Positions 8,777 through 17,809 of a DNA stretch of 64,000 bases are shown here, one piece after another. The notes beneath the pieces were generated by a model. The model did no database searches. It saw only the letters and a program-made list of their open reading frames with translations, and was not told where the DNA came from. The DNA lies in assembly GCF_013266695.1 (NCBI RefSeq), contig NZ_JABRXF010000001.1:2051736-2115735 (forward strand), read 5' to 3'. Origin of the DNA: Hongsoonwoonella zoysiae. Its GTDB lineage: Bacteria; Pseudomonadota; Alphaproteobacteria; Rhizobiales; Stappiaceae. Position numbers and translations under genes: made by a program. Positions within the stretch are counted from its first letter, which is position 1. Each line of letters starts with the position of its first letter.

Positions 8777-9556
8777 TTATGGGGCTGCCTCAAGGTCCAG
8801 CGAGACGTCGCCGATCCCACGTATCTTGCCCTCGATACGCATGCCCGGCTTCACATAGGGCAGGCCGTTCAGCGAACCGGTGATCACGATATGGCCTGGC
8901 TTCAGGCCTCCGCAGTGATCGCCGATCATCCGGACAAGCTCGCACAGATTGGCGAAGGCATTGCCGCCCGGCACATGTGCCATGCCGTCGAGCACGGTTT
9001 CACCGCCAAGGGAAAGCCGGGCGGAGACGGCTGAAAGATCCTCGGGCGACCAGTCGGCCAAGGGTGCGCCTGCGACAAGGCCGCCGTTGATCTGATTGTC
9101 GGCAAGCTTGAGCAGAGCAGGCGCGGACTCATGTCCGGAAAGGCGCGAGCGGACGATCTCGATCACCGGCACGACCTCGACGCACTCGCGAAGCCGGTCG
9201 GTAAAATCCGGAATATCTACAGGGGGAGGCGGTGCAAGAAGGCGAAAGCCGATCTCCAGTTCCATGCCGATATTTTCCTCGCCGGGCGCCGTCAGCACTG
9301 CGGGCGAGAATAAAATGTCCGAGGTAAGGATCGGCGCCATGATATTCGGTTGATCGGGCTTGCACGCCACCTTGAAACCGCCTGCCGGGCCATAGCTTTC
9401 GGTGACGATGGACTGCACGCAATAAGCGTCGTCTGCGGTCAGAGTTTCATAGCCCCGCCAAGCGGCAAGCGGGCGGCCCCGTTCGCGCGCCGCAATCAGG
9501 TGGCTTGCCAACGCGCGTGCGAGATCGGACGGGTGATTCGCGGTCTGATCATCCAT
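8777..9556 (-). CDS. 2-keto-4-pentenoate hydratase-like protein (FAH superfamily)
   Basis: A 259-residue MhpD-type member of the fumarylacetoacetase fold. Such enzymes add water to 2-hydroxydienoates or decarboxylate 2-oxo-4-enoates. The metal-ligand pair appears as GMELEIGFRL, with a further acidic position in ECVEVVPVIE. GSLNGLPYVKPG and IGDVSLDLE near the end are typical. It converges on the amidase gene with a 16-base gap and is divergent from the GntR gene at 9720, which may control it. Confidence 0.88.
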   Translation of the reverse strand: MDDQTANHPSDLARALASHLIAARERGRPLAAWRGYETLTADDAYCVQSIVTESYGPAGGFKVACKPDQPNIMAPILTSDILFSPAVLTAPGEENIGMELEIGFRLLAPPPPVDIPDFTDRLRECVEVVPVIEIVRSRLSGHESAPALLKLADNQINGGLVAGAPLADWSPEDLSAVSARLSLGGETVLDGMAHVPGGNAFANLCELVRMIGDHCGGLKPGHIVITGSLNGLPYVKPGMRIEGKIRGIGDVSLDLEAAP

Positions 9557-9591
9557 CGACGTTTCGGCTCCGGATCAGGGGTGATGTCATT

Positions 9592-9605
9592 TATAATTAA
9601 TTATA
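9592..9605. promoter_or_regulatory. 14-bp perfect palindrome, candidate GntR operator
   Basis: TATAATTAATTATA is fully self-complementary and lies in the AT-rich gap between the divergent hydratase gene and the second GntR gene. It could be an operator or overlap a -10 element. AT-rich palindromes arise easily by chance, so the assignment is weak. Confidence 0.3.
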
Positions 9606-9719
9606 CTATAACATATTGAATTACAACAAAACTTATCTATGTTTATAGGGCATAATCGGCAGCAGGCGAACAAATTTCGCCGGAATGAGGCATTCTGCTC
9701 GAAACGAGGAAGCCGGAAT

Positions 9720-10478
9720 ATGGACACAAGGCCGAACAAGCGGTCGCGGCGTAAATATGATAGTCGCGGAAAGCTGATCATCACCCGCCTTTCTTTGCAT
9801 GAGCAGGTGGTGAACCAGTTGCGCGAGATGATCGTTACCGGAGAGCTTGCCGCCGGCGAAAAGATCCGCGTCGGCGAGCTGGCCGAGCAGCTCGACGTTT
9901 CCCTGACGCCGCTTCGTGAAGCGCTCAAGGTTCTGGCCGGCGAGCAATTGGTCGAACTCATGCCCAACAGGGGCGCACGCGTCGCTCCGCTGACGGTGGA
10001 AGATACGCGCCAGCTTTTCGAGGTTATCGCCGGCATCGAGGCGATCGCGGCCGAACGGACCGCCGCCCGGATCGACGATGAGGAATTGGCCGAACTGGAA
10101 GAAACCCACGCCCGGATGCGCAAGCATCACGAGAACGGCGAGAAGGACGAGTATTTTGAACTCAATCGCCGAATTCACGATCTGGTGGTGGACTATTCCG
10201 GCAATCCGATCCTCGCCCAGGTTCGCTCGCAACTGGCGCGCCGCGCCGAGCGGGCTCGTTTCATCTCGGTTCGTTCAGGCTCCCGCAGGGACGAAGCGAT
10301 GCAGGATCATGAAGACCTGATGGAAGCCTTGCGCGCCCATGACGCAAAGGCCGCGCATGACATCTGGCGCCGCCATCTCTCCCGCTCCGGCGAGGAGACC
10401 TGCCGCGTGCTGAAGATTTGGGAGCAGGAAGCGGCAAAGGAGAGCGAAGGGGTCTCGCGCGAGGCCGCTCACGGCTGA
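9720..10478 (+). CDS. GntR-family regulator (FCD type)
   Basis: A 252-residue regulator starting at the ATG after GAGGAAG. The winged helix is at residues about 25-95 (VVNQLREMIVTGELAAGEKI, then LDVSLTPLREALKVLAGE), followed by an FCD ligand domain (ELNRRIHDLVVDYSGN). It is the second GntR of the catabolic island, divergent from the hydratase and convergent with the aminotransferase gene. It probably governs one or both of these flanking units. Confidence 0.9.
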   Translation: MDTRPNKRSRRKYDSRGKLIITRLSLHEQVVNQLREMIVTGELAAGEKIRVGELAEQLDVSLTPLREALKVLAGEQLVELMPNRGARVAPLTVEDTRQLFEVIAGIEAIAAERTAARIDDEELAELEETHARMRKHHENGEKDEYFELNRRIHDLVVDYSGNPILAQVRSQLARRAERARFISVRSGSRRDEAMQDHEDLMEALRAHDAKAAHDIWRRHLSRSGEETCRVLKIWEQEAAKESEGVSREAAHG

Positions 10479-10544
10479 TGGTGTCGGTGGATGGCGAATG
10501 CGGCCGAGCGATAGCCGGCCGCTGCCTTGATGAGAAAAGCCGGC

Positions 10545-11762
10545 TCAAGCGGCGTCCGCGACAGCCTTTCCCGCAGCCTCGCCAAGATAATCCAGCGCCG
10601 CCTGCACGCCGCCGGCGAAATGCGGAACCCCGGCAAGCTTGAGGCCGATCTCGACCCCTGACAGGGTGCCTGCCAGCATGAGGTCGTTGAAATCGCCCAG
10701 GTGGCCGATGCGGAATACCCTGTCGGCGAGGCGGCCCAGGCCGTTTCCAAGCGACATGTTCAGCCGCTCGTGGACGACCTTTCGCAATGCGTCGGCCGAA
10801 TGCCCGTCCGGCATGACGACGGCGGTCAGCGCGCCCGAATAATGCTCCGGCGTGCGGCAAAGAACTTCCAGACCCCACGCCCGTACCGCTCTTCTCGTTG
10901 CTTCGGCGTGTCGCTGATGACGCGCGAACACCTGATCCAGACCTTCTTCGTGAAGCCTTTCGACGGCGGTAACCAGCCCGTAGAGCATGTTCGTTGCCGG
11001 CGTATAGGGAAAAAAGCCGGTCTTGTTGGCGTTCAGCATCTCGTCCCAGGCCCAGAACGAGCGCTGCAGTTTTGCGAAATTCGACGCTTCGAGAGCCTTG
11101 GCGCTGATGGCGTTGAAGGAAAGCCCGGGAGGCAGCATCAGGCCCTTCTGGGATCCGCCGACCGTGACGTCGACGCCCCATTCGTCATGGCGATAGTCGA
11201 TGGAGGCAAGAGAGGAAATCACGTCGACCATCAGCAGTGCGGGGTGCCCCGCCGCGTCCAGCGCCTGCCGGACTTTTGCGATTTCGGACGTGCAGCCCGT
11301 CGACGTTTCATTGTGGACGACGCAGACGGCCCGGATCTCGTGATCCGTGTCGCGCTCCAGCCGCTCGGCTATCGCCGCGACATCGGCACCGGTCCGCCAG
11401 TCCGTCTCGATGATCTCGGGTTCAAGCCCGAGGCGGGTGGCAAGGCGCTGCCAGAGCCACGCGAAATGGCCCGTCTCGCACATCAGCACGCGCTCGCCGG
11501 GCGAAAGCGTGTTGACGAGGGCGGCCTCCCAAGCGCCGGTGCCCGACGCCGGATAGATGACGACATCGGCTTTCGTCTTGAAGACCGTTTTCATTCCGGC
11601 GATGGCCTTTTGCCCCAATGCGCCGAATTCGGGACTGCGGTGATCCATCGTCGGATGATCGATCGCTCGCAGAACGTCGTCGGGGACGTTCGTCGGTCCC
11701 GGAATTTGCAGGAAATGCCGCCCGGCCTTGTGCATGTGCCTGATCCTCACGAAGCGTTTCAT
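10545..11762 (-). CDS. Class V aminotransferase (alanine/serine/aspartate-glyoxylate type)
   Basis: A 405-residue PLP enzyme that moves an amino group from an amino acid to glyoxylate or pyruvate. It shows PGPTNVP near the N-terminus, HNETSTG, and the Schiff-base lysine K206 in VGGSQKGLMLPPG. Sequence alone does not separate serine-, aspartate- and ureidoglycine-glyoxylate aminotransferases. A second ATG nine codons in (11735) is an equally good start. It lies upstream of, and co-directional with, the dihydropyrimidinase gene across an AT-rich gap of 79 bases. Confidence 0.9.
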   Translation of the reverse strand: MKRFVRIRHMHKAGRHFLQIPGPTNVPDDVLRAIDHPTMDHRSPEFGALGQKAIAGMKTVFKTKADVVIYPASGTGAWEAALVNTLSPGERVLMCETGHFAWLWQRLATRLGLEPEIIETDWRTGADVAAIAERLERDTDHEIRAVCVVHNETSTGCTSEIAKVRQALDAAGHPALLMVDVISSLASIDYRHDEWGVDVTVGGSQKGLMLPPGLSFNAISAKALEASNFAKLQRSFWAWDEMLNANKTGFFPYTPATNMLYGLVTAVERLHEEGLDQVFARHQRHAEATRRAVRAWGLEVLCRTPEHYSGALTAVVMPDGHSADALRKVVHERLNMSLGNGLGRLADRVFRIGHLGDFNDLMLAGTLSGVEIGLKLAGVPHFAGGVQAALDYLGEAAGKAVADAA

Positions 11763-11841
11763 TACGTCAGCATCTTACAGGGAAATGATAATTTATCAAA
11801 TATTTTATAATATATTGATATAACGATAGTTTTTATGGTTC

Positions 11842-13254
11842 CTACATATCAGAAGTGGTCCGGCTCAAATGCGAACCGAAGGTCTTTTCCCCCACGATGT
11901 CACCGTCGCGCATGACCGTCCGTCCACGCAGGATCGTGGCGACCGGCCAGCCTTTCACTTCCATGCCCTCGTATGGCGTGTAGTCGCTGCCATGGTGCAG
12001 GGCCGATTGCGTGATGGTGACTTCGCGGTCCGGATCCCAGATGGCGAAGTCCGCATCGGCGCCGATCATGATCGAGCCCTTTTTTGGATAAAGCCCGAAA
12101 AGCTTCGCGGGATTTGTCGACGTGAGGGCGACGAAACGCTCCAGGCTGATGCGCCCCCTGGAAACCCCTTCGGAAAACAGGATGGGAAGGCGCGTCTCGA
12201 TGCCCGGAATGCCGTTCGGCACCAATTTGAAGGATGTTCGGGCGTTCGGATTGTCCTTGCCGGTCCCGTTTTCGCCCTCGTATTTGAACGGTGCGTGATC
12301 GGACGAGAAAATATCGAAAGTCCCGTCCCGGATACCTTCCCAGATCGCTTCCTGGTTTTCCCTGTCGCGAGGCGGCGGGGAGCAGACATATTTCGCCCCC
12401 TCGAAATCCATGTTGAGGCCTTTCAGGTCTTCCATGGTGAGCGCGATATATTGCGGGCACGTCTCGGCGAAGACCTTGAGCCCGCGCCTTCGCGCCCACT
12501 GGATCTGCTCCATCGGGTCTCGGCCCGAGACATGCACAATGACGATGGGAATATCGGTCAGCTCCGCGTGGCTGATCGCGCGATGGGTGGCCTCGCGCTC
12601 GGCAATCGAGGAATGGGCGATCCCGTGGTAATAGGGGGCGGTCCTGCCGCTTTCCTCAAGCTTGCGGGTCATGTGCTTGATCGCGTCGTGCCCCTCGGCA
12701 TGCACCATCACGAGCGCGCGCTCGCGCCGGGCGACCTCGAAAACTTCAAGGAGCTGGCTGTCAGTCAGCATCAGGTCGTCGTAGGTCATGAAGACCTTGA
12801 AGGACGTATAGCCGTCGCGCACGAGTGCCGGCAGTTCCTGCCCGAGCACCTGGGGTGTCGGGTCGCTGACGATGAGGTGAAACGAAACGTCGATGTAGCA
12901 ATTGCCATTCGCCTTCTCGTGGTAGTCGCTGACGCACTGGCGGAGCGATTTCCCCTTTTCCTGCAGCGCGAAGGGCAGGATGGTGGTGTTTCCGCCGGCG
13001 GTCGCCGCGCGCGTGCCGGTTTCGAAATCATCCGCCATCACCGTGCCGTCGCTGGTCGGCTGCGCCAGATGCACGTGACCGTCCACGCCGCCCGGCAGCA
13101 CAAGGCGGCCTGACGCGTCGAATTCCTCCCGAGCGTCCGCGACCGTCTCCGCGATCTGGACGATCCGTCCGTCCTTCACGCCGATGTCGGCACGGAAGCG
13201 GTCAGACGCGTTGACGACCGTGCCGCCGCGAATTGCGAAATCAAGCTCCGGCAT
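11842..13254 (-). CDS. hydA: Dihydropyrimidinase / hydantoinase-family amidohydrolase
   Basis: Hydrolyses cyclic ureides (dihydrouracil, hydantoins) to N-carbamoyl acids. It has 470 residues from an ATG preceded by AAAGAGGT; upstream in-frame codons have no such site. All metal ligands of the binuclear centre are visible: H60 and H62 (DGHVHL), carboxylated lysine K153 (FKVFMTY), H185, H241 and D319 (SSDHAPF). With the M20 hydrolase next door it could form a reductive-pyrimidine or hydantoin pathway, but a dihydropyrimidine dehydrogenase is not in the window. Confidence 0.92.
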   Translation of the reverse strand: MPELDFAIRGGTVVNASDRFRADIGVKDGRIVQIAETVADAREEFDASGRLVLPGGVDGHVHLAQPTSDGTVMADDFETGTRAATAGGNTTILPFALQEKGKSLRQCVSDYHEKANGNCYIDVSFHLIVSDPTPQVLGQELPALVRDGYTSFKVFMTYDDLMLTDSQLLEVFEVARRERALVMVHAEGHDAIKHMTRKLEESGRTAPYYHGIAHSSIAEREATHRAISHAELTDIPIVIVHVSGRDPMEQIQWARRRGLKVFAETCPQYIALTMEDLKGLNMDFEGAKYVCSPPPRDRENQEAIWEGIRDGTFDIFSSDHAPFKYEGENGTGKDNPNARTSFKLVPNGIPGIETRLPILFSEGVSRGRISLERFVALTSTNPAKLFGLYPKKGSIMIGADADFAIWDPDREVTITQSALHHGSDYTPYEGMEVKGWPVATILRGRTVMRDGDIVGEKTFGSHLSRTTSDM

Positions 13255-13653
13255 GGCGGTACCTCTTTTCCTGACGGGTCTTCGGGCCGCGCGGCGGTTC
13301 CTGCAAGACCCTGAATTCGGCAGGTCCCCCTGCCAGAAATCGTCAGTTGGCGGCGTGGGTGAGCAGGGCTTCCCTGGTGCGCTTCTTATCGTCTCTTCCC
13401 GCAGTGAAGCGTGTCCGGCCAACGGCCCGACTATCGTCGAGGCAGGTTACGTTGCTCAAGAAAATTTTTTGTTTTTTATTATATTTTTTTCAAGTAATTA
13501 AAATTAATAGAAAAATTAAATGAAATTAAAAAGGGTTGTCCTTGAAAGCTAGCGTCGCGCCGCTCTCCTGACGGCGGGCTATTCGCGCAAGTCGCGTTTG
13601 ATGCGCGCCTGAATGTCGGTCGGACTATCGAACGGAAGAGGAGATGGTGCGTT
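13255..13653. other. AT-rich intergenic region
   Basis: About 400 bases between the dihydropyrimidinase start and the end of the M20 hydrolase gene. The part around 13455-13530 is strongly AT-rich and probably contains the promoter for the minus-strand dihydropyrimidinase gene. No gene, terminator or operator could be assigned. Confidence 0.5.
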
Positions 13654-14823
13654 TCAGGGCGCTTCTTCCGCCGCCTGGTCCACCAGTGATTTGAACATGG
13701 CGATGCCTGATGAAATAATCTCATCGGGAAAATCGTAATCGGGATTGTGAAGTTCGGGATTGTTTTCTCCGGAACCCAGACCGAACATCGCGCCTTTGTA
13801 GCGCTGTGTGATTTCTCCGAAATCTTCTCCCGCGCGGAAGGGGGCTTCAAGCTTGGTATAGCCGAGGCCGTTATGCCGCGCGGCCTTTTCGATCATCGCG
13901 ACCGCGTCTTCGTCGTTGACCGTGGCGGCGAACTTCTCGATTTCCTCAAAGTCGATCCGAAGGCCATGCTGCTCTGCTATGCGTTGCGAAGCGGATGCAA
14001 GATCGGCCCAGATCTCGTCGACAACCTCATTGCTCTGCGTGCGCAAGGTGAAATGAGCCTCGCCATGGCCCGGCGCGACGCCCGATGAGGCAACGCCCAT
14101 GTCGAAGCGCACGGGCACGACCAGAGCGCGCTCCTCCGCGGTGTCGAATTTCTCCTGAATGCGAACGGAAGCCTGTGTGATCTCGCCGATGGCAAGTGCC
14201 GGGCTGATCCCGGTTTCGGGCATGGCGCTATGCGCTTCCCGGCCGCTCAGCTTTATCGCCATGTAACGGACGGCGGATGTGAAAACACCTGTCCGGCACA
14301 GGATTTCGTGTTTGGGAAAACCCGGGAAGTTGTGCAGGGCAAAGGCGTAATCCGGCCTGATCTTCCCGAAATTCGGATGCTCGCAGCACATGCGCGCGCC
14401 TGTGCCGGTTTCTTCATCCGGTTGAAACAGCAGGACGACACGGCCGCGAGCAGGCCGTTGCCTTGCATAAATCTGGGCCAGCCCGGCGACGATCGTCATA
14501 TGCCCGTCATGGCCGCATTTGTGGCCGACACCGTCATACACGGATCGATAGGAAATATCGTCGTTTATTTCGTGGATCGGCAATGCATCCAGTTCCGTCC
14601 TGACAAGGACGGTATTTCCCGCATTTTCCCCGTTGTAGACGGCAGCGAACCCGGATCCCGCAAGAGGCACGATCTCGTCTGGCGGCGAGTTTTCCCGCAA
14701 GTGAGCCTGCATGTGGGCCGCCGTTTCGACTTCCTGCCGGGAAAGCTCAGGGTGGGCATGTAGCCAGCGGCGCAATCCTATCAGTTGTTCCAGGTCGACG
14801 CTGTTGTCCAGAAATCCGGTCAT
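13654..14823 (-). CDS. M20 amidohydrolase (hippurate hydrolase/aminoacylase type)
   Basis: A 389-residue zinc-dependent hydrolase of N-acyl or N-carbamoyl amino acids. Typical landmarks are RRWLHAHPELS at the N-terminus, the GHKCGHDGHM metal motif, QPDEETGTGA with the general-base glutamate, and HNFPGFP. The start at 14823 follows AAGG and gives the normal family N-terminus. Downstream of the dihydropyrimidinase function it could cleave the N-carbamoyl product, but decarbamoylases usually form a different M20 branch, so this is inference. Confidence 0.88.
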   Translation of the reverse strand: MTGFLDNSVDLEQLIGLRRWLHAHPELSRQEVETAAHMQAHLRENSPPDEIVPLAGSGFAAVYNGENAGNTVLVRTELDALPIHEINDDISYRSVYDGVGHKCGHDGHMTIVAGLAQIYARQRPARGRVVLLFQPDEETGTGARMCCEHPNFGKIRPDYAFALHNFPGFPKHEILCRTGVFTSAVRYMAIKLSGREAHSAMPETGISPALAIGEITQASVRIQEKFDTAEERALVVPVRFDMGVASSGVAPGHGEAHFTLRTQSNEVVDEIWADLASASQRIAEQHGLRIDFEEIEKFAATVNDEDAVAMIEKAARHNGLGYTKLEAPFRAGEDFGEITQRYKGAMFGLGSGENNPELHNPDYDFPDEIISSGIAMFKSLVDQAAEEAP

Positions 14824-15026
14824 AGCAAATGCCTTGAGCCTCTTTTGGGGCGGGTTGTGCAAGGTGCGGCGCCTCGGGGCGGTGGTTATTGCCTGCCGGC
14901 GACCCGCAGGCACGAACTTGTCAAACCGCCGTGGAGCTTGTCGAGGACAAAACCACTTTCCGCTCTCTCTTTTTTCCGCGCATGTTCAAGAGCGCGAAGC
15001 GCCTTTCGCCGCGCGGGCAGGCACCT

Positions 15027-15701
15027 TCAGTGAGGGCCGGTGGAAAAAGCGAGGATCTGGCTGACTTCGTTCAGGGAGCGCCCGCTTTCCGCGCGCCAGG
15101 CGTTCAGTGCGTCCTGCACCGCTTCAAGGTCGCGTTTCGATGTCGGCGCCTTGTCCACCACCCCCTCGCGGACGAGTGCCGCGACGACGTCGCCGGAGAA
15201 AATGAGCGCGTCCACGCCCATGCGGCGCAGGAATATCTGCCCCGCGTTGCCGCCCATCCTGTTCGCCCGCTTTTTCAGCATGCCGAGAAGATCGATGTAT
15301 CTTTCCGGCGGATAGCCGGAAAACGCCGCGCCAACGGAGCCGTGCTCCCTGACGAGATCGTTCAGGAAAACGGCATTGGCGCCGACGGAGCGAATTTTCG
15401 CGATATTGGCGACGATCCTGCCGGTGCCGGCCAGCCGCTCCACATCCTCATCGGACATCAGCGTCCAGCGATTGACGTCGAAGCCTTCGAAAACATCCTC
15501 GAAGTCGGGCCACTTCCTGTCGATCAGCGCCCAGTTGAACCCGGCCTGGAAGACGCAGCGCGTCATCTCGCTCAGCCATCTGTCCGGCGCGATCTTTTCC
15601 AGTTCCGCCTTCGATTTCGGCTTTTGGAGAAGACGCTCGAGCGCGTCTTCTCCGCCCTTGTGGCGTGAGGCAAGTTCGTGGATTTCGGAAAATCGCCTCA
15701 T
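15027..15701 (-). CDS. DNA-3-methyladenine glycosylase I-family protein
   Basis: A 224-residue protein with the helix-hairpin-helix fold of TagI-type glycosylases, which remove alkylated bases from DNA. The conserved core FQAGFNWALIDRKWPDFEDVF and the following helices match the family. It is divergent enough from Tag itself that substrate and even activity are uncertain. The ATG at 15701 follows GAGGAGAG and is preferred over one ten codons upstream. It ends the minus-strand group before the dehalogenase module. Confidence 0.75.
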   Translation of the reverse strand: MRRFSEIHELASRHKGGEDALERLLQKPKSKAELEKIAPDRWLSEMTRCVFQAGFNWALIDRKWPDFEDVFEGFDVNRWTLMSDEDVERLAGTGRIVANIAKIRSVGANAVFLNDLVREHGSVGAAFSGYPPERYIDLLGMLKKRANRMGGNAGQIFLRRMGVDALIFSGDVVAALVREGVVDKAPTSKRDLEAVQDALNAWRAESGRSLNEVSQILAFSTGPH

Positions 15702-15727
15702 GCCGAACTCTCCTCGTTCAATGCTCG

Positions 15728-16723
15728 TCAATTTCGACGTAGCCAGTCCGCGATCGCCCGACCGATCGCATCCGGTTGATCTTCCTGGATAAAATGAAAA
15801 CCCTGACCGACAAAAGCCGTTTCGAGATTTTTTATCTTGGCCACGTACCAGTCGACGGCCTTTGGGGGGACAAGAACGCCCGGCTCCGCGTAGGCCAGCA
15901 ATACCGGCATTTTAGTTTCACTCATGAAATGCTCAATCTGCTGTAGAGCTTCGGTCGTCGCGGCCGGCTCGCCCGCTATGGGGACTTCGCGCGGCCATGC
16001 GAGGACCGGTGCGCGGTCGCTTTCCTTGAGAAATGGCTCATGATAGGCGGCCATGGCCTTGTCTCCCAATTGACGATTCACGAAGCCCGGCAAGACCTGA
16101 TCGACGAACATGTTGTCCTCGATGACTAGCTTATGCCCTTGCTGCTCATCCTTGAAGGCGCGAAACATGTTGCCCATTTCCTCGCCCATGGATTCAAAGC
16201 TTGGGCGCGGAAAGGCGGGTGGGAGTACGGCTTCCATGAATGCAAGCCGCTTAACCCGGTCGGGGTTGCGCCTTGCGTATTCCCATGCGAGTGCTCCGCC
16301 CCAATCATGCCCGACCAGGGTGACCGTCTCCAGCCCCATCTTGTCGATGAAGGATGAGAGATAGGCAAAGTGATCGGCGAACGTATAGCTGATTAAAGGC
16401 TTGTCGGACTTGCCCATACCGATCAGATCGACGGCGATTGCACGGTGCTCTTTGCCGATGTATGGCAAGATATTGCGCCACAGGTAAGCCGAGGTCGGAT
16501 TGCCATGCAGAAACAGCACTGGATCGCCCTCTCCGACCTCCAGATAAGACATGCTGCTGTCGAGGACATCGGCATACTTATATGTGATGGATAGCTCTTC
16601 TGTGACTGATGGGCGGGGAAGCTTGTATCCTTTATCCTGCGCGATCGCTGCATTGGTTAGGGCGATCTGGCCGAGCAAAATGACCGCCGCGACCGTTGTC
16701 GTGCGCATGATTGATTTCTTCAT
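15728..16723 (-). CDS. Exported haloalkane dehalogenase (HLD-II subfamily)
   Basis: An alpha/beta hydrolase that replaces a halogen on an alkyl carbon by hydroxyl. Its 331 residues begin with a signal peptide (about residues 1-29, ending AIA-QD) and start after GGAG. Mature sequence aligns closely to LinB-type enzymes: halide-binding N75 (HGNPTSAYLW) and W141, nucleophile D140 (GHDWGGA), acid E164 (FMEAV) and base H310 (HFIQED). All five residues of the HLD-II catalytic pentad are present, so it should be active, probably in the periplasm. It follows a DUF1330 gene in the same direction and opposes a TetR gene. Base composition looks lower in GC than its neighbours, suggesting transfer. Confidence 0.9.
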   Translation of the reverse strand: MKKSIMRTTTVAAVILLGQIALTNAAIAQDKGYKLPRPSVTEELSITYKYADVLDSSMSYLEVGEGDPVLFLHGNPTSAYLWRNILPYIGKEHRAIAVDLIGMGKSDKPLISYTFADHFAYLSSFIDKMGLETVTLVGHDWGGALAWEYARRNPDRVKRLAFMEAVLPPAFPRPSFESMGEEMGNMFRAFKDEQQGHKLVIEDNMFVDQVLPGFVNRQLGDKAMAAYHEPFLKESDRAPVLAWPREVPIAGEPAATTEALQQIEHFMSETKMPVLLAYAEPGVLVPPKAVDWYVAKIKNLETAFVGQGFHFIQEDQPDAIGRAIADWLRRN

Positions 16724-16760
16724 TTCGGATACTCCGATCGATGGATATTTCAAAGGGGGT

Positions 16761-17054
16761 TTAGGCAGGCATCACATAGGTCGTGATGGTCAGGTCGGCA
16801 GCTTCTTCGCGTAGCGGGATCAGTTCCTGGTAAGCGGGAGACTGGAACCAGTCCATCAGTGTTTCCTGATTAGGAAACTTGACGATCCCGACCGCTTGGT
16901 GTGCTGCGCATTTGCCTGCGATGGTATCGGCTGCTGCGCCGCGGATGACGAGTTGCCCTCCGAACGGTGCAAACGTCTCGCCTGCCTTTCGTGAATATTC
17001 CTGGAACTTCTCAGTGTCTTTCACGGATACGGTGGATACGAAAAATGCGCTCAT
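16761..17054 (-). CDS. DUF1330-family protein
   Basis: A 97-residue small ferredoxin-like-fold protein of the DUF1330 family (FVSTVSVKDTEKFQEYSRKA, then VGIVKFPNQETLMDWFQSPAY). The ATG at 17054 is chosen because family members begin at this point. It is 37 bases upstream of the dehalogenase gene on the same strand, so the two probably form one transcript controlled by the divergent TetR. The role is unknown; related proteins include monooxygenase-like and stress proteins. Confidence 0.85.
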   Translation of the reverse strand: MSAFFVSTVSVKDTEKFQEYSRKAGETFAPFGGQLVIRGAAADTIAGKCAAHQAVGIVKFPNQETLMDWFQSPAYQELIPLREEAADLTITTYVMPA

Positions 17055-17151
17055 GATCCATTTGCCTTGTCTGGTTTGCCTCAAGGCCCCAGTTCCACTG
17101 CCGCCGCTGAACGAGCGCCGGTTGCGGACCAAAATCTTGAGGTCATTTACT

Positions 17152-17199
17152 GGACATATGTGTATAATACTCAAAATCAGAGTAATGTCCATATGTGTA
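17152..17199. promoter_or_regulatory. Operator/promoter region between DUF1330-dehalogenase unit and tetR
   Basis: CATATGTGTA occurs twice in direct orientation (17155-17164 and 17190-17199, 35 bp apart), and GGACAT at 17152 is mirrored by ATGTCC at 17185. A perfect TATAAT (17163-17168) between them is a likely tetR -10. The paired sites across a divergent promoter are the expected target of the TetR protein encoded next door. Confidence 0.6.
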
Positions 17200-17215
17200 C
17201 AAAAAAGGAAAAACT

Positions 17216-17809
17216 ATGGGTCGCCCTGCGAAATTCGACCGCGAAGAGGCCATCGAAATTGCCATGAACGAGATCTGGCGGAACGGCTTCGAGGCATGCT
17301 CAGCGAAGGCCTTGTCAGAGAGGCTCGGAATTACGCGTTCAAGCTTCTACAACGCGTTTGAAAATCGGGAAGCTTTGTTCAGGGAGGTTCTAGCCCGTTA
17401 TTTCGCGCAATCGCCCGATAATGCGCTTACGGAGGCCGAAAAAGGCGTGGTGGTAAAGAAGCTGATAACAGAAGTGTTTCGCCAGGCTTGCAGCGCTCGA
17501 GCGGGAGACCCCCAAGCACGCGGATGCTTGGTGATCAATAGCGTGTCGGAGCTTTGCGGCGTTCACGACGAACTCGGCGGAGTCATAAAGTCCGCCGTTC
17601 TAGGAAGCTTGGAGCGGTTCGAGGAATTGTTGCGGTGGGGGGTGGAGCAGGGAGAGTTCCCCGCGTCCACGGACGTGCATGCCCTGGCGCTGTCGCTTCA
17701 AAATTTGCTGATTGGCATAAATGCCATGAGCAAAGTCGTGAGGGACGAGGCAGATCTGTGGCTGGCCGCGAACACGACACTGAAAGCGTTGGAGGTTTTT
17801 GCAGAATGA
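17216..17809 (+). CDS. TetR-family regulator next to dehalogenase
   Basis: A 197-residue repressor-type protein. The helix-turn-helix is at residues about 10-55 (AMNEIWRNGFEACSAKALSE, then LGITRSSFYNAFENREALF), and the rest is a helical ligand domain. The ATG is preceded by AAAAAAGGAAAA. It is divergent from the DUF1330-dehalogenase genes with repeated sites between them, so it probably controls dehalogenase expression. TetR control of haloalkane dehalogenase is known for DhaR in Rhodococcus. The ligand may be a halogenated compound or its alcohol product. Confidence 0.9.
   Translation: MGRPAKFDREEAIEIAMNEIWRNGFEACSAKALSERLGITRSSFYNAFENREALFREVLARYFAQSPDNALTEAEKGVVVKKLITEVFRQACSARAGDPQARGCLVINSVSELCGVHDELGGVIKSAVLGSLERFEELLRWGVEQGEFPASTDVHALALSLQNLLIGINAMSKVVRDEADLWLAANTTLKALEVFAE

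Noticed and set aside
10545-11762. Assignment as BhcA of the beta-hydroxyaspartate cycle
   Set aside because: The partner aldolase, dehydratase and iminosuccinate reductase genes are not next to it; only the broad aminotransferase class is supported.
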